NCBI GenBank assembly: GCA_016931535.1
Contig: JAFGEP010000152.1
Span: forward strand, 1 to 64,000
DNA: 64,000 bases
Source: Bradymonadales bacterium
Lineage (GTDB): Bacteria; Myxococcota_A; Bradymonadia; JAFGEP01
Reading direction: 5' to 3'
The notes below the pieces were generated by a model. That model made no database searches and was not told the origin of the DNA. It was given only the letters and a program-made list of their open reading frames with translations. Positions 43,417 to 52,659 of the stretch are shown one piece after another; positions within the stretch are counted from its first letter, which is position 1, and every line of letters begins with the position of its first letter. A program made the translations under genes and the position numbers.

Positions 43417-44682
43417 TTACCGGCAGACGCCGCACAGGCAGGGGCGCTCGTTTGCCAAGTAGGCCTGGGCCTGCTGCAGGAAATGCCCGCCGTCGGTCTC
43501 GGCGGTGGTCATGCACTCGGTGCCGGCGCCGAAGGCGAACCCGATCGCTCCGCCTGCAGCGACCTGGTCCGGATGGCCGAACAGGTAGTCCACCCGATTG
43601 TCTTCGAACCGGCTGCACCGGTTCTCCAGGCCCGGATGGCCGTAGGGGATCTGCCACCAGAGCGGGGCGAGATCCAGGGCGATGGACAGGTAGGCGGCCC
43701 AGGCTATCGATCGATCAAAGTTGGGAAACCGCCGGTTTCCGGCATCCCAGCTGTTGCCCCCGGCGCCGGTGTCGCGGTCGCTCATCTCGACCACGACCAG
43801 GTCGGCCTCGGCCGCGCCCAGCGCGATCAGGAAGCTGGCGGTCTGCTGGGCGTGCCAGGCCACGTCGAGCCGAGGGTCGTCGCTGAGGTGAATGTCCTGA
43901 CCGGCACCCCAGGCCGAGGCGTGAAAGCCGACCAGCAGGCCGGGGGCGTTGGCACGCGCGATGGCCAGCATGCAGCGCCCAAGGCCGGCCAGCGTGTCGG
44001 GCAGGTGGCTGCACTCGGGGGCGTTCGCCGCACCGACCGCAACCGGGATGGCATCGGGATCCGGGCTCACCTTGTGTCCAAAGCCCCACAGGTCGGGCTC
44101 CAGGTGGGCGATGACCGGTCCGGTGGCGGCTGCCTGGACCGTCTGGCAGAAGAGCCGCCAGTCGGCCAGGTAGCGGGTCAGCCGTGCCGGATCCTGCAAG
44201 GCGGCGATCTCCTCGGCCCCCTCGATGCCGCCTGCCACCGACAGCCAGACGTAGTAGGTGAACATCGGCACCGCCCCCGCTGACTCCACCGACTGGACAA
44301 AGTCGGCCGGGTAGCGGCCGGGAGGCAGACCATCCCACTGCCAGCAGCCCCACCACCCACATCCTCCGGCGTCGTTGGCGCATGAGGACCCATCCGCCTG
44401 GCAGCCATCTGCACAGCTGACGCAGGGAGAGTCGGGCACCGGGCCGAGCAGGTAGGCATAGCGGAGGTCGAAGGGGGCGGTGGCGAAGGAGTCGTCGGTC
44501 ATTCTGCCGCCGATCAGCAGCCGATCCCTCCCCAGCCGCTGGCCCAGCTCACGGGCCGGGCAGTTTTCACCGACCACCCCTTCGGGTGAGCTGGAGCAAT
44601 GGGGCGGTGTAGCGCCGCAGGCGGTCAAGAAAAGCAGCGCCAACAGCGGCAGAATACAGGCAGGTGCCCTCCCGATGGCCAA
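43417..44682 (-). CDS. Lipoprotein with TIM-barrel-like, hydrolase-type domain
   Basis: A 421-residue putative lipoprotein. It starts with TTG at 44682 behind GGAGGG. The signal peptide ends in the lipobox LTAC. The body has segments spaced like the strands of a (beta/alpha)8 barrel: RYAYLLG, MFTYYVWLS, VIAHLEPDLWGFG, LLVGFHASAW, LVVVEMSDRDTG and WWQIPYGHPG. Acidic residues at strand ends (HLEPD and VVEMSD) are where glycoside hydrolases place catalytic Glu/Asp. I do not recognise a defined family. Several Cys pairs (PCVSCADGC, CLCGVC) suggest disulfides. It begins 16 bp after the beta-helix gene, so it is the last gene of the operon. Confidence 0.65.
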   Translation of the reverse strand: MAIGRAPACILPLLALLFLTACGATPPHCSSSPEGVVGENCPARELGQRLGRDRLLIGGRMTDDSFATAPFDLRYAYLLGPVPDSPCVSCADGCQADGSSCANDAGGCGWWGCWQWDGLPPGRYPADFVQSVESAGAVPMFTYYVWLSVAGGIEGAEEIAALQDPARLTRYLADWRLFCQTVQAAATGPVIAHLEPDLWGFGHKVSPDPDAIPVAVGAANAPECSHLPDTLAGLGRCMLAIARANAPGLLVGFHASAWGAGQDIHLSDDPRLDVAWHAQQTASFLIALGAAEADLVVVEMSDRDTGAGGNSWDAGNRRFPNFDRSIAWAAYLSIALDLAPLWWQIPYGHPGLENRCSRFEDNRVDYLFGHPDQVAAGGAIGFAFGAGTECMTTAETDGGHFLQQAQAYLANERPCLCGVCR

Positions 44683-44698
44683 GGTGTCCCTCCGGCGA

Positions 44699-47600
44699 TC
44701 ACTGGCGCTCGAAGGCGCCCACGTCACATCCCCCGCCCACCGGGCGGGCGAACCCTTCGCCGCGCTGGTCGGTGTGGGGAAGCATGAAGGCGTCGAGCTG
44801 GAACAGGCACTCTTCCTCCGGAACCTGGTCGATGAGCGGGCTGTCCGCCAGGATGGCGTGGGTGAGGGTAACACCGCCGTTGTCGGCCAACTCGGGATCG
44901 AGCTTGGGATCGTCTTGGGTAAGGTCCAGCCCCCCGAGCCGGCAGGAGTTGTCGCTGTCGAGGCTGTAGGCCGATACCGGGGTGATGGCATCGCAGTCTC
45001 CGCCGGGAATGTTGGTGGCGATCACGGTGGCGTGGAACACCCAGTCGCTGTCCTGGTCGGACAGTGCCCCCTTGCTCCCGGTGCCGTTGTCGAAGACCGT
45101 ACAGTAGAAGAGGTCGATATCGGAGTCGGCCCCCAGGATGGCCCCGCCTTTCCAGTCAGCCCAGTTGCCGCTCAGGGTGCTGTTGATGATACCGAACTCG
45201 GCCGCCGAGATGTACAGTCCGCCTCCTTCGGCCGGCGCATCACCCGACGGATCATCGCCGGCCGAGGCCGCGTTGCCGGAGATGGTGGAGCGGACGATCC
45301 CGCCCTCTCCCGAACGGATGTACCCTCCCGCGCCCTGGTCGGCCGAGTAGTTACCGCGAATGCTGCTGTCGACGACCAGGAACTGGGTGCCGTCGAGGTG
45401 GAAGCCGCCTCCCCGCTGGACCCGCTGGTCGGCCCCCGAATCGGGCAGGGCATGGCAGGAGTTTTCGCTGAGGGTCGAGCTCTCCAGCAAGACCAGGGCG
45501 TACGTGGCAAACAGGCCGCCGCCGGCGACCTCGGCCCGGTTGCCGGCCAGGGTGGAGAAGTTCAGGGTGAGGTCGCCTCCGGTCAGGTACACCCCGCCGC
45601 CGGAGGGCAGGGCGCCGTCCAGGAAATCCAGATCCCCCCCGAAGGAGAGGGCCTGGTTGGAGCCGATCAGCGCGTTGTTCCGGATGTCGAGTTGAGCCGC
45701 CTCGGTGAAGATGCCTCCCCCCCAGTCGGAGGTCTCGTTGTTGGTGATTTGTGCACCGTCCACGAAAATGGCGCCGCCGATGGCGCCGATGCCGCCTCCT
45801 CGCTGGATCTTGGAATCGGTCTGGGCATCGAGCGAGACGGCCCGATTGCGGGTGACCGTCGTGGTGTCGAACAGGTAGGTCGCGCCGTTGGTCTGCGCCA
45901 GGCCGCCTCCCAGCTCGGTGGCGGTATTATCGTAGATGTCGACGCTCCTCAGCTCCAGCAGGCTGGCTCCCTCGACCAGGGCGCCACCGCCGATACGGGC
46001 CATGTTGCCGTAGAACTCCACCTGCTCCAGCAACGCCCGGGAGTCCCAGATGGTCAACCCCCCTCCCCAGTTGAGGGCGATGTTGTCTCGGAATACCGCT
46101 CCGATGATGGCGGTATCCACCGTGTCGAGGGTCAGCCCGGCGTAGTCGCCGTCCGAGTCGTTGCCTCCCACCTCGGTGTCGCCAAAGATGTCCACCATGG
46201 TCTTGGGAAGTAGAATGCCGGCGATGTACCCCCCGCCAAACTCGTTCTGGGCGTGGTTGTCGTTGATCTGGGACTGGCCGATCTCCACGTCGTAGCCATC
46301 GCTGCACAGGCCGCCGCAGTATGGGGCGTGGTTGCGGTTGATGAAGCTGCCGATGATGGTGATCCGTTGACCTGGATCCCCGACGGCATAGACCCCCCCT
46401 CCCCGGCCTTCCCCAACCAGGGCGCCGGCGGTGTTGCCGATGATGGAGCTGTCCATGATGACGATCTCGCTCCGATCGACGTATAGGCCGCCGCCGTGTC
46501 GGACAGATTGGTTCCAGCTCACGGAGGATCCTCCGCGCAGGTAGACGACGTCGTCCACCTCCTCGATCCCTCCGCCCCGGCTGTAGATGGCGCCGCCCAT
46601 ACCGGCCTCGTTGCCGGTCACCTCGCTGGTCATCAGCCCCAGCGAGCCCAGGTTGTGGAGGCCGCCGCCTCGAAAGGCGCTGTTGTCTTCTACGATCGAT
46701 TCCGACAACAGGGTTGCCCCCCAGTCGCGCGGGTTGGCATCGGGAGGCAATAGCTCCGGCCTTCCATTGGCCACGGCACCCCCGTAGGTCAGCGAGCAGT
46801 TGTCCACCAGCCAGACCCGATTCAAGGTCAACCTCTCCGTGTTGAAGATGGCTCCCCCCTCTTGCCGGTTGAACCCGTTGGCGATGGTGAGATCCGCCAT
46901 CTCGACGGTCAGCGGTGTGGCTCCGCTCCCCGAGATGTGGAAGATCCCCTCGTCGGGCCAGTCGGTCTGGGCCCGATTCTCGCATCGAGTCATCAGGGAA
47001 CCGGTGTCTTCTTCGGGCGAGATCGGGGGGCAAACCCCGTCTTTGGCGATGCCGTCGATGACCACCTCCTCCATGCCGACCCCCGAGACATTCACGTTGT
47101 GGGTGATCTCCAGCCCGGCCTCGCAGTAGCGCCCGGCGTCGAGCAGGATCCGATCAGGCTTCTCGGTCGGCGAGACCACGTCGGTGCGCCGCAGGGCGGT
47201 GCTTATCGTGCGCAAGGCGGTCCGGGTCGTCCGGCCGTCCGCCATGTCATCGCCCTCGATCGACACGTAGAGGATGCCCCCCTCCATGACCACCAGGTAG
47301 ACGGGGCCTTGGCTTTCGTACTCCTCATCGGTGACGGCGATGTCGAAGGACTCCGGCAGCGGGGGGCTGCCCGGCGAGAAGTAGTTGGCGGGTGGCACGT
47401 AGTACAGGCTCAGCCCATCCAGCACCAGCGGTAGATCTCTGGCGCTGATGGCGTTGCCTGCCCAGGACTCGAACAACCGTCCGTTGCGCGGAAGGGTGAG
47501 CAGGGTAGCCTGAAGAAGCTCGGGCGGCGTGTCCGGATCGATGACCGGCAGCTCGAGCTCCAGCGGGTTGTCCTCGGTTGTCACCAGGGCGACATCGGAG

Positions 47601-48619
47601 ATCCTCGGGGGATCGTTGACCGGGGTCACCGTGATGGAGACGGTGGCCGGTTGGCTCACCAGCTCGCCGTTGTAGACCACGAAGGTGAAGGCATCCCTGC
47701 CAGCGTAATCCTGGTCGGGAGTGTACACCACCGTGGGAAGAGAAACCGCGCGCAGCACACCATGAACGGGTGCCGTCAGGAGAAAGACCGCCGGCTCTCC
47801 GCCATCCGGATCCGCTCCGTCGAGGGTGATCTCGATCGGGACATCTTCCGGTGTCGTCACCTCCTGGGAGCGAGCGAAAGGGAGATCGGGAACCGGCACG
47901 ATCTCCAGGGGCAAGGTTGCGATCTCGCTCTCCAGCACGCCATCGCTCAGGCGATAGGTCAACGAGTCTGCCCCGTGGTAGTCCAGGTCGGGGGTGTAGG
48001 TGACGCGGGGCAGCTGGTCGGTGTCGAGGGTACCGTGACCGGGCAGAGTCACGATGGTGAAGGTGACCTCGTCTCCATCGGGGTCTCTGCCGGGCAAGGT
48101 GAACGTCACCGGGTGGTCTTCCGGGGTGGTCACCAGGTGAGGGGTGGCGATCGGGGGATCGGGCAGGCCGTTGACGGTGATGCGGACGATCCCGAGGTTG
48201 CTGTCCGCCGTACCGTCGTTCACCCGGAAGGTGAAGGCATCGCTCCCAAAGAAGTCGGGGTCGGGGGTGTAGGTGACACGAGGGATCTCCGCGGTGTCGA
48301 GCGTGCCGAACCGGGGCGACGCGACGATCTCCCACTGCAGCGGATCGTCGTTGTCGTCTCTTGCCGAGAGGCGAAAGGTGACGCTGTCGTCCTCGTCCAG
48401 TGCGATCGAGGCGTTCTCGGCGTGGGGCAGCTCGGTCCCACAACCGAGGCATGCGGCTGCCAGCGAGGCGGCGAGCAACAGGGCGAGAGGCCAAGCCAAC
48501 GTAGGTCCGAGGCCTTCCGGGAGGATGCCGCTCGTGGAGTGGTCGACGTTCCGGTCGCTCCTTCGAGTCGGGATGGCGGTCGATTCGATTGATCCCATGC
48601 TCTGCCTATGTGCAATCAC
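44699..48619 (-). CDS. Giant lipoprotein: cadherin-like repeats plus beta-helix (choice-of-anchor Q type)
   Basis: A 1306-residue surface protein. The signal peptide ends near the lipobox CLGC. Four tandem cadherin-like domains of about 95 residues follow (about 60-440), with repeated DxDDxxxFxL, GTLDT, LPRVTYTPDxDF and GSDAFTF motifs. A right-handed beta-helix (about 450-1230) contains many GGG-turn coils such as EGGAIFNTERLTL. The end has the NGGVTLTHAILADSPLIDQ, DQRGEGFARPVGG, CDVGAFER sequence typical of choice-of-anchor Q proteins. Such proteins are cell-surface adhesins or carbohydrate-active scaffolds. Its start (GTG 48619 or ATG 48598) is uncertain. It is 17 bp from its upstream paralogue. 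Confidence 0.85.
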   Translation of the reverse strand: MIAHRQSMGSIESTAIPTRRSDRNVDHSTSGILPEGLGPTLAWPLALLLAASLAAACLGCGTELPHAENASIALDEDDSVTFRLSARDDNDDPLQWEIVASPRFGTLDTAEIPRVTYTPDPDFFGSDAFTFRVNDGTADSNLGIVRITVNGLPDPPIATPHLVTTPEDHPVTFTLPGRDPDGDEVTFTIVTLPGHGTLDTDQLPRVTYTPDLDYHGADSLTYRLSDGVLESEIATLPLEIVPVPDLPFARSQEVTTPEDVPIEITLDGADPDGGEPAVFLLTAPVHGVLRAVSLPTVVYTPDQDYAGRDAFTFVVYNGELVSQPATVSITVTPVNDPPRISDVALVTTEDNPLELELPVIDPDTPPELLQATLLTLPRNGRLFESWAGNAISARDLPLVLDGLSLYYVPPANYFSPGSPPLPESFDIAVTDEEYESQGPVYLVVMEGGILYVSIEGDDMADGRTTRTALRTISTALRRTDVVSPTEKPDRILLDAGRYCEAGLEITHNVNVSGVGMEEVVIDGIAKDGVCPPISPEEDTGSLMTRCENRAQTDWPDEGIFHISGSGATPLTVEMADLTIANGFNRQEGGAIFNTERLTLNRVWLVDNCSLTYGGAVANGRPELLPPDANPRDWGATLLSESIVEDNSAFRGGGLHNLGSLGLMTSEVTGNEAGMGGAIYSRGGGIEEVDDVVYLRGGSSVSWNQSVRHGGGLYVDRSEIVIMDSSIIGNTAGALVGEGRGGGVYAVGDPGQRITIIGSFINRNHAPYCGGLCSDGYDVEIGQSQINDNHAQNEFGGGYIAGILLPKTMVDIFGDTEVGGNDSDGDYAGLTLDTVDTAIIGAVFRDNIALNWGGGLTIWDSRALLEQVEFYGNMARIGGGALVEGASLLELRSVDIYDNTATELGGGLAQTNGATYLFDTTTVTRNRAVSLDAQTDSKIQRGGGIGAIGGAIFVDGAQITNNETSDWGGGIFTEAAQLDIRNNALIGSNQALSFGGDLDFLDGALPSGGGVYLTGGDLTLNFSTLAGNRAEVAGGGLFATYALVLLESSTLSENSCHALPDSGADQRVQRGGGFHLDGTQFLVVDSSIRGNYSADQGAGGYIRSGEGGIVRSTISGNAASAGDDPSGDAPAEGGGLYISAAEFGIINSTLSGNWADWKGGAILGADSDIDLFYCTVFDNGTGSKGALSDQDSDWVFHATVIATNIPGGDCDAITPVSAYSLDSDNSCRLGGLDLTQDDPKLDPELADNGGVTLTHAILADSPLIDQVPEEECLFQLDAFMLPHTDQRGEGFARPVGGGCDVGAFERQ

Positions 48620-48636
48620 TTTGGCTCTTACCAGTC

Positions 48637-51600
48637 CTAGTCATCGTCCTCTTCCGAGTCGATCGGCTGGCGCTCCACCGCGCCCAGATCGCACAGGGCG
48701 CCCGCAACGAGGTCGCCGTCCACAGGTCGAAGAAAACCGCGCTGGTCGATCTCGAGCTGTCGAGTCGGGTCGGCCGGATCCCGACAGGCGCCGGCGGGAA
48801 TGGCGTCCAGTACCGGGCTTCCTGTCAACGGCAGGTGCGTCAAACCGAATCCCCAGTTGAAATCGATCTCGTCCAGCATGGGGTCGGTGTTGGGAAACAG
48901 GGTGGCGTCGCCGCTCGACCCGACGAAGCAGCTGGTATCGCTCGCCATGGTCATGTCGGCCTCCACCTCGGCATTTCCACAGCTGAGGTAGCCATCACCG
49001 CTGGCGATGATAGAGGCGTACAGGGAGAAGGTGCCGCCGCTGAGGGCGGCATGGCCGTCACCGGGGGCGTTGTCGTACAGCGTGACGTACTCGAGGGAGG
49101 CCGAGGCGGAGTCGGCGAGCAGGATGGCTGCGCCGCCGGCCTCCGCCAGGTTGGCGGAGAAGGTGCTGTTCCAGATGTCGACCGGTATCCCGCTGATCCA
49201 CAACGCCCCGCCCTCGCCGACGAGGTCATCGCGGGGGTCGATGGAAGAGGCGGCCTCGTTCACCCAGAAGGTTGTCCGGTCGACGAACAGGCTGCCCCCC
49301 AGCGCGTAGATGCCGCCTCCCTGGTCGGCGGCCTGGTTCTCCAAAAAGTAGCAGTCGGTGACCGACAGGTCGGCGAGGTTGTAGATTCCGCCCCCGCGCT
49401 GTATTTGCCAGATCAGCCCCGAGGCCATTTCCGCCTCGGCCAGGTTGGCGGCCAGGACCGTCCCGGTCAGGGTCACCTCCCCACCCTGGTTGAGCAGACC
49501 GCCTCCCGAGAGCTCCGCCACGTTGCCGCTGATGTCGCTGTCGACGACGTCGAGCTGCCCCTCCACCAGGTAGATGCCGCCCCCTTCCGGGAGCCTGCCG
49601 CCGTCCCCTCCGCTTTCCAGGGGGCCGTTGTCGTCGTTGCGGTTCACCGCCCGGTTGCCGGCGATGGTGGTCAGCTCCAACCGGACGGTGCCACCGTCGA
49701 CATAGAGCCCAGCTCCGACATCGGCCACCTCGTTGTTGTCGATCCGGGTACGATTGACGAGATTGAGCTCGCCGAAATCGTTGCGGATAGCTCCGCCGAT
49801 CTGGACCATGCCAACCGAGGGGGGGTCGCACAGGAAGGTGACCGCTGGATTGCAGTCCGGCTCGCTGGCACGCACCTCGTTGTGTATCAAGGTGCAGTTG
49901 TCCAGAGTCAACCGCCCGACGTTGTAAATACCGCCGGAATGGCGGGTGGCCAGATTGGCCAGGATGCTGGTATCCATCGCTAACAGGTCTGCCTGTTCAT
50001 CGACCCACATGCCTGCGGCGCTGGTGGCCTGGTTTCGGCTCACCTCCGAGGTGTCCAGGGTGGCGCGGGACCGCTCGAACATCACGCCGCCGACCGTGAA
50101 AGCGGAGTTGTCGTTCACGCGGGAGCCGGTCATCCACAGGTCGACCTGGTCGACGAAGAGGCCGCCGCATGTGCCAATCGCCGTGTTGAGCTCGATCTGA
50201 GAGCCGGAGATCAGGGCGGTGGTCAGGTCGGCGGACCCGCCGGTTCCCCAGTCCATCCCCCAGATAGCCATTCCGGCTTGTTCGTCGGCCGAGTTGCCGA
50301 CGACCTCGCCCTCGATCATGACCAGGTCCAGGTTTCTGGCCAGAATGCCTCCGGTCTCCCCCCTGGCCGAGTTGAGATGGAACAGGCTGTCGGTGATGGT
50401 CAGCTCCTGGCGCTCCAGGTCGCTGCCGATGGCCACAAGCCCTCCCCCGCTCCCGGCCACCAGGTCGGTCCCGGCCGAGTTCCTGCTGATCGAGGAGTCG
50501 ACGATCTCGATCTCCTGGCCGATGGAGACGATGCCGGCTCCGCCTTGCCAGGCCTTGTTGGAGTCTACGATGCTGACGGTCACGACCAGGAGTTTCTCCT
50601 CCTGCTCCGGGTCTTCGGCTTGGCTGAACAGGCCGCCGCCCCAGCCCGGGTACTCGCCCTCGGCCGGTATCGCCTCCAAGTCGACCAGGAAGGCCTCGTT
50701 CTTCTCGATGGTGGTGCCGCTGATGCGCACCCATCCCTGGTTGTAGACCCCCCCTCCGGTTTCGGCGCCATTGAGGCTGACGGTCGAGTCGATGAGCAGC
50801 AGGCTGCCCCACTCCAGATCCTCCGAGCCTTCGGGCAGGTCTACAGGCCGCCGGTTGTAGATGCCGCCACCCAGCGTCGCGCAGTTGGCCTCCACAGAAA
50901 CCCGCTGCAAGGTCAACCGCTCGTAGTTCTCGATCCCACCACCAGCGCTTTCGCTATACCCGTTGGCGATGCTCAGGTTGGACAGGCTGACCTCGATCGG
51001 TGCCGCTCCATCCCCCAGAACGGTGACCACGCCACCAGTCGGCCAGCCCTTGCCAGGCCGCTGGGCACAGATCTGGGCCATGGTGACGGCGGTGTCCAGC
51101 GGCGCTCCCACACAGTCGATGCTCGTGCTACGCCCGTCCAGCACGGTCAGGTCCGACCCCGCCCCCACGATCTCCAGGCTGCGATCGATGACCAGGCCGG
51201 CCGTGCAGTAGCGCCCCAGATCCACCCGGATGGTGTCCGGCATCTCATCCGGCCCGACGATATCGGCAGCAGCGATGGCGGCGGCGATGCTCCTCTTGGG
51301 GCGCAAGGGGCTCAGCCCGTCGTTGGCGTCGTTCCCGCCTTGCGACACGTAGATGGTGCTCCCCTCGACCACCTGGATCGTCACTGTGGCCGAATCCTGG
51401 TACTCCCCGTCATCGACCAGGAAGGAGAGGGAGTCCAGGCCGATGTAGTTGGCAGCCGGCGTGTAGGTCACCAGCGGCAAGGTCGATGTGGACAGCGTCC
51501 CAGAGGCTGGCATCGCCGTGATGGTGTACACCAGCGGGTCGCCGTCGACGTCCGTTGCCTCGAGTCGGAAGGAGGTCGAGTTGTCCTCGTTCACGATGAC

Positions 51601-52539
51601 AGCGGAAGAGACCGCCACCGGCGGGTCGTTGACCGGGGTGATGGTGATCGACACCACCGCCGGCTGGCTTTCGAGCAAGCCGTCGTTGGCGGAGAAGGCG
51701 AGCTGATCGGAGCCGTGGTAGTCCCGGTCGGGAAGGTAGGTGACCTGGGGGAGAGCGCCGGTGTCAAGCGTGCCATGGGCTGGTTCTGTGTCGATGTGGT
51801 AGGTCAGCTCGTCTCCCTCGATGTCGGTGCCAGCCAGCAAGATGACAACCGGCGTGTCCTCGGCGGTGGTGATCCCCTCCTGTCCGGTTGCGACCGGCGC
51901 GTCGTTGACCGGACGGACGGTGAGGGAGATGGTCGCCAGGTTGCTTTCGAAGGTGCCGTCGCTGGCGCGGAAGGTGAAGGAGTCGGAGCCGTGGAGATCG
52001 GGATGTCCCGTGTAGGTGACCTCTGGGGGTGTGCCGGTCAGCTGACCCTGAACAGGTGGGTCCACGATCTCGAAGGCCAGGGGATCCTCGTTGGCGTCAT
52101 GGGCCTCCAGTGTGATCTCGGTCGGGACGTCCTCATCCACCACCAACGCGCTGCTCATGGCAACCGGGGCGACCGGGGTGTTGACCTGGACCTGGTGCTC
52201 AACAGAGCCGATGTTGCCGGCTGCGTCTACGGCTTCCAGGCGGATGGTGTTGGCGCCGAACGCCAGCCTGAGATCGACCTGGAAGCTGGGGGCGACGGGG
52301 AGAGTGAAGGCGCCAGGGTCCTGGTTGAGGCGGTAGCTCAAAAGCAGGACCCCGACGTTGTCGGAGACCGTACCGGTCAGGGTGTACTCGCTGGTAAGGC
52401 TGGTTGCCGGAGAGGTGACGATGATCGTTGGTGCGGCACTGTCTTCAAGGGAGCCATCAGCCCCGTCATCGCCGCAGCTGCAGGTCACAGTCAGGGCGAG
52501 TAGAACCAGTGGATAGATGGTTGAAGGCTTCCTCCCCAT
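48637..52539 (-). CDS. Giant lipoprotein paralogue: Ig/cadherin-like repeats plus beta-helix
   Basis: A 1300-residue protein with the same architecture as the following gene. The signal peptide ends at TCSC, an atypical lipobox. The first domain differs: TIIVTSPATSLTSEYTLTG and DNVGVLLLSYRL, a bacterial Ig-like module, followed by three cadherin-like domains. A beta-helix (about 430-1190) and the anchor-Q-type end (LTGSPVLDAIPAG, DQRGFLRPVDGD, CDLGAVER) follow. It starts at ATG 52539, or at GTG 52557 six codons upstream. Tandem duplication with the neighbour explains the shared layout; the sequences have diverged strongly. Confidence 0.85.
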   Translation of the reverse strand: MGRKPSTIYPLVLLALTVTCSCGDDGADGSLEDSAAPTIIVTSPATSLTSEYTLTGTVSDNVGVLLLSYRLNQDPGAFTLPVAPSFQVDLRLAFGANTIRLEAVDAAGNIGSVEHQVQVNTPVAPVAMSSALVVDEDVPTEITLEAHDANEDPLAFEIVDPPVQGQLTGTPPEVTYTGHPDLHGSDSFTFRASDGTFESNLATISLTVRPVNDAPVATGQEGITTAEDTPVVILLAGTDIEGDELTYHIDTEPAHGTLDTGALPQVTYLPDRDYHGSDQLAFSANDGLLESQPAVVSITITPVNDPPVAVSSAVIVNEDNSTSFRLEATDVDGDPLVYTITAMPASGTLSTSTLPLVTYTPAANYIGLDSLSFLVDDGEYQDSATVTIQVVEGSTIYVSQGGNDANDGLSPLRPKRSIAAAIAAADIVGPDEMPDTIRVDLGRYCTAGLVIDRSLEIVGAGSDLTVLDGRSTSIDCVGAPLDTAVTMAQICAQRPGKGWPTGGVVTVLGDGAAPIEVSLSNLSIANGYSESAGGGIENYERLTLQRVSVEANCATLGGGIYNRRPVDLPEGSEDLEWGSLLLIDSTVSLNGAETGGGVYNQGWVRISGTTIEKNEAFLVDLEAIPAEGEYPGWGGGLFSQAEDPEQEEKLLVVTVSIVDSNKAWQGGAGIVSIGQEIEIVDSSISRNSAGTDLVAGSGGGLVAIGSDLERQELTITDSLFHLNSARGETGGILARNLDLVMIEGEVVGNSADEQAGMAIWGMDWGTGGSADLTTALISGSQIELNTAIGTCGGLFVDQVDLWMTGSRVNDNSAFTVGGVMFERSRATLDTSEVSRNQATSAAGMWVDEQADLLAMDTSILANLATRHSGGIYNVGRLTLDNCTLIHNEVRASEPDCNPAVTFLCDPPSVGMVQIGGAIRNDFGELNLVNRTRIDNNEVADVGAGLYVDGGTVRLELTTIAGNRAVNRNDDNGPLESGGDGGRLPEGGGIYLVEGQLDVVDSDISGNVAELSGGGLLNQGGEVTLTGTVLAANLAEAEMASGLIWQIQRGGGIYNLADLSVTDCYFLENQAADQGGGIYALGGSLFVDRTTFWVNEAASSIDPRDDLVGEGGALWISGIPVDIWNSTFSANLAEAGGAAILLADSASASLEYVTLYDNAPGDGHAALSGGTFSLYASIIASGDGYLSCGNAEVEADMTMASDTSCFVGSSGDATLFPNTDPMLDEIDFNWGFGLTHLPLTGSPVLDAIPAGACRDPADPTRQLEIDQRGFLRPVDGDLVAGALCDLGAVERQPIDSEEDDD

Positions 52540-52659
52540 GCGACCCCCGATCGCCACCTGCCGAGTTGGCAGGCTTGTCCTGACAGCTTACAGGTCTAAC
52601 GACCCGCATCAAAATGCAATCCGAAACCGGTCGGTCTCCCGCCGTCCGTCAGACCTCCC

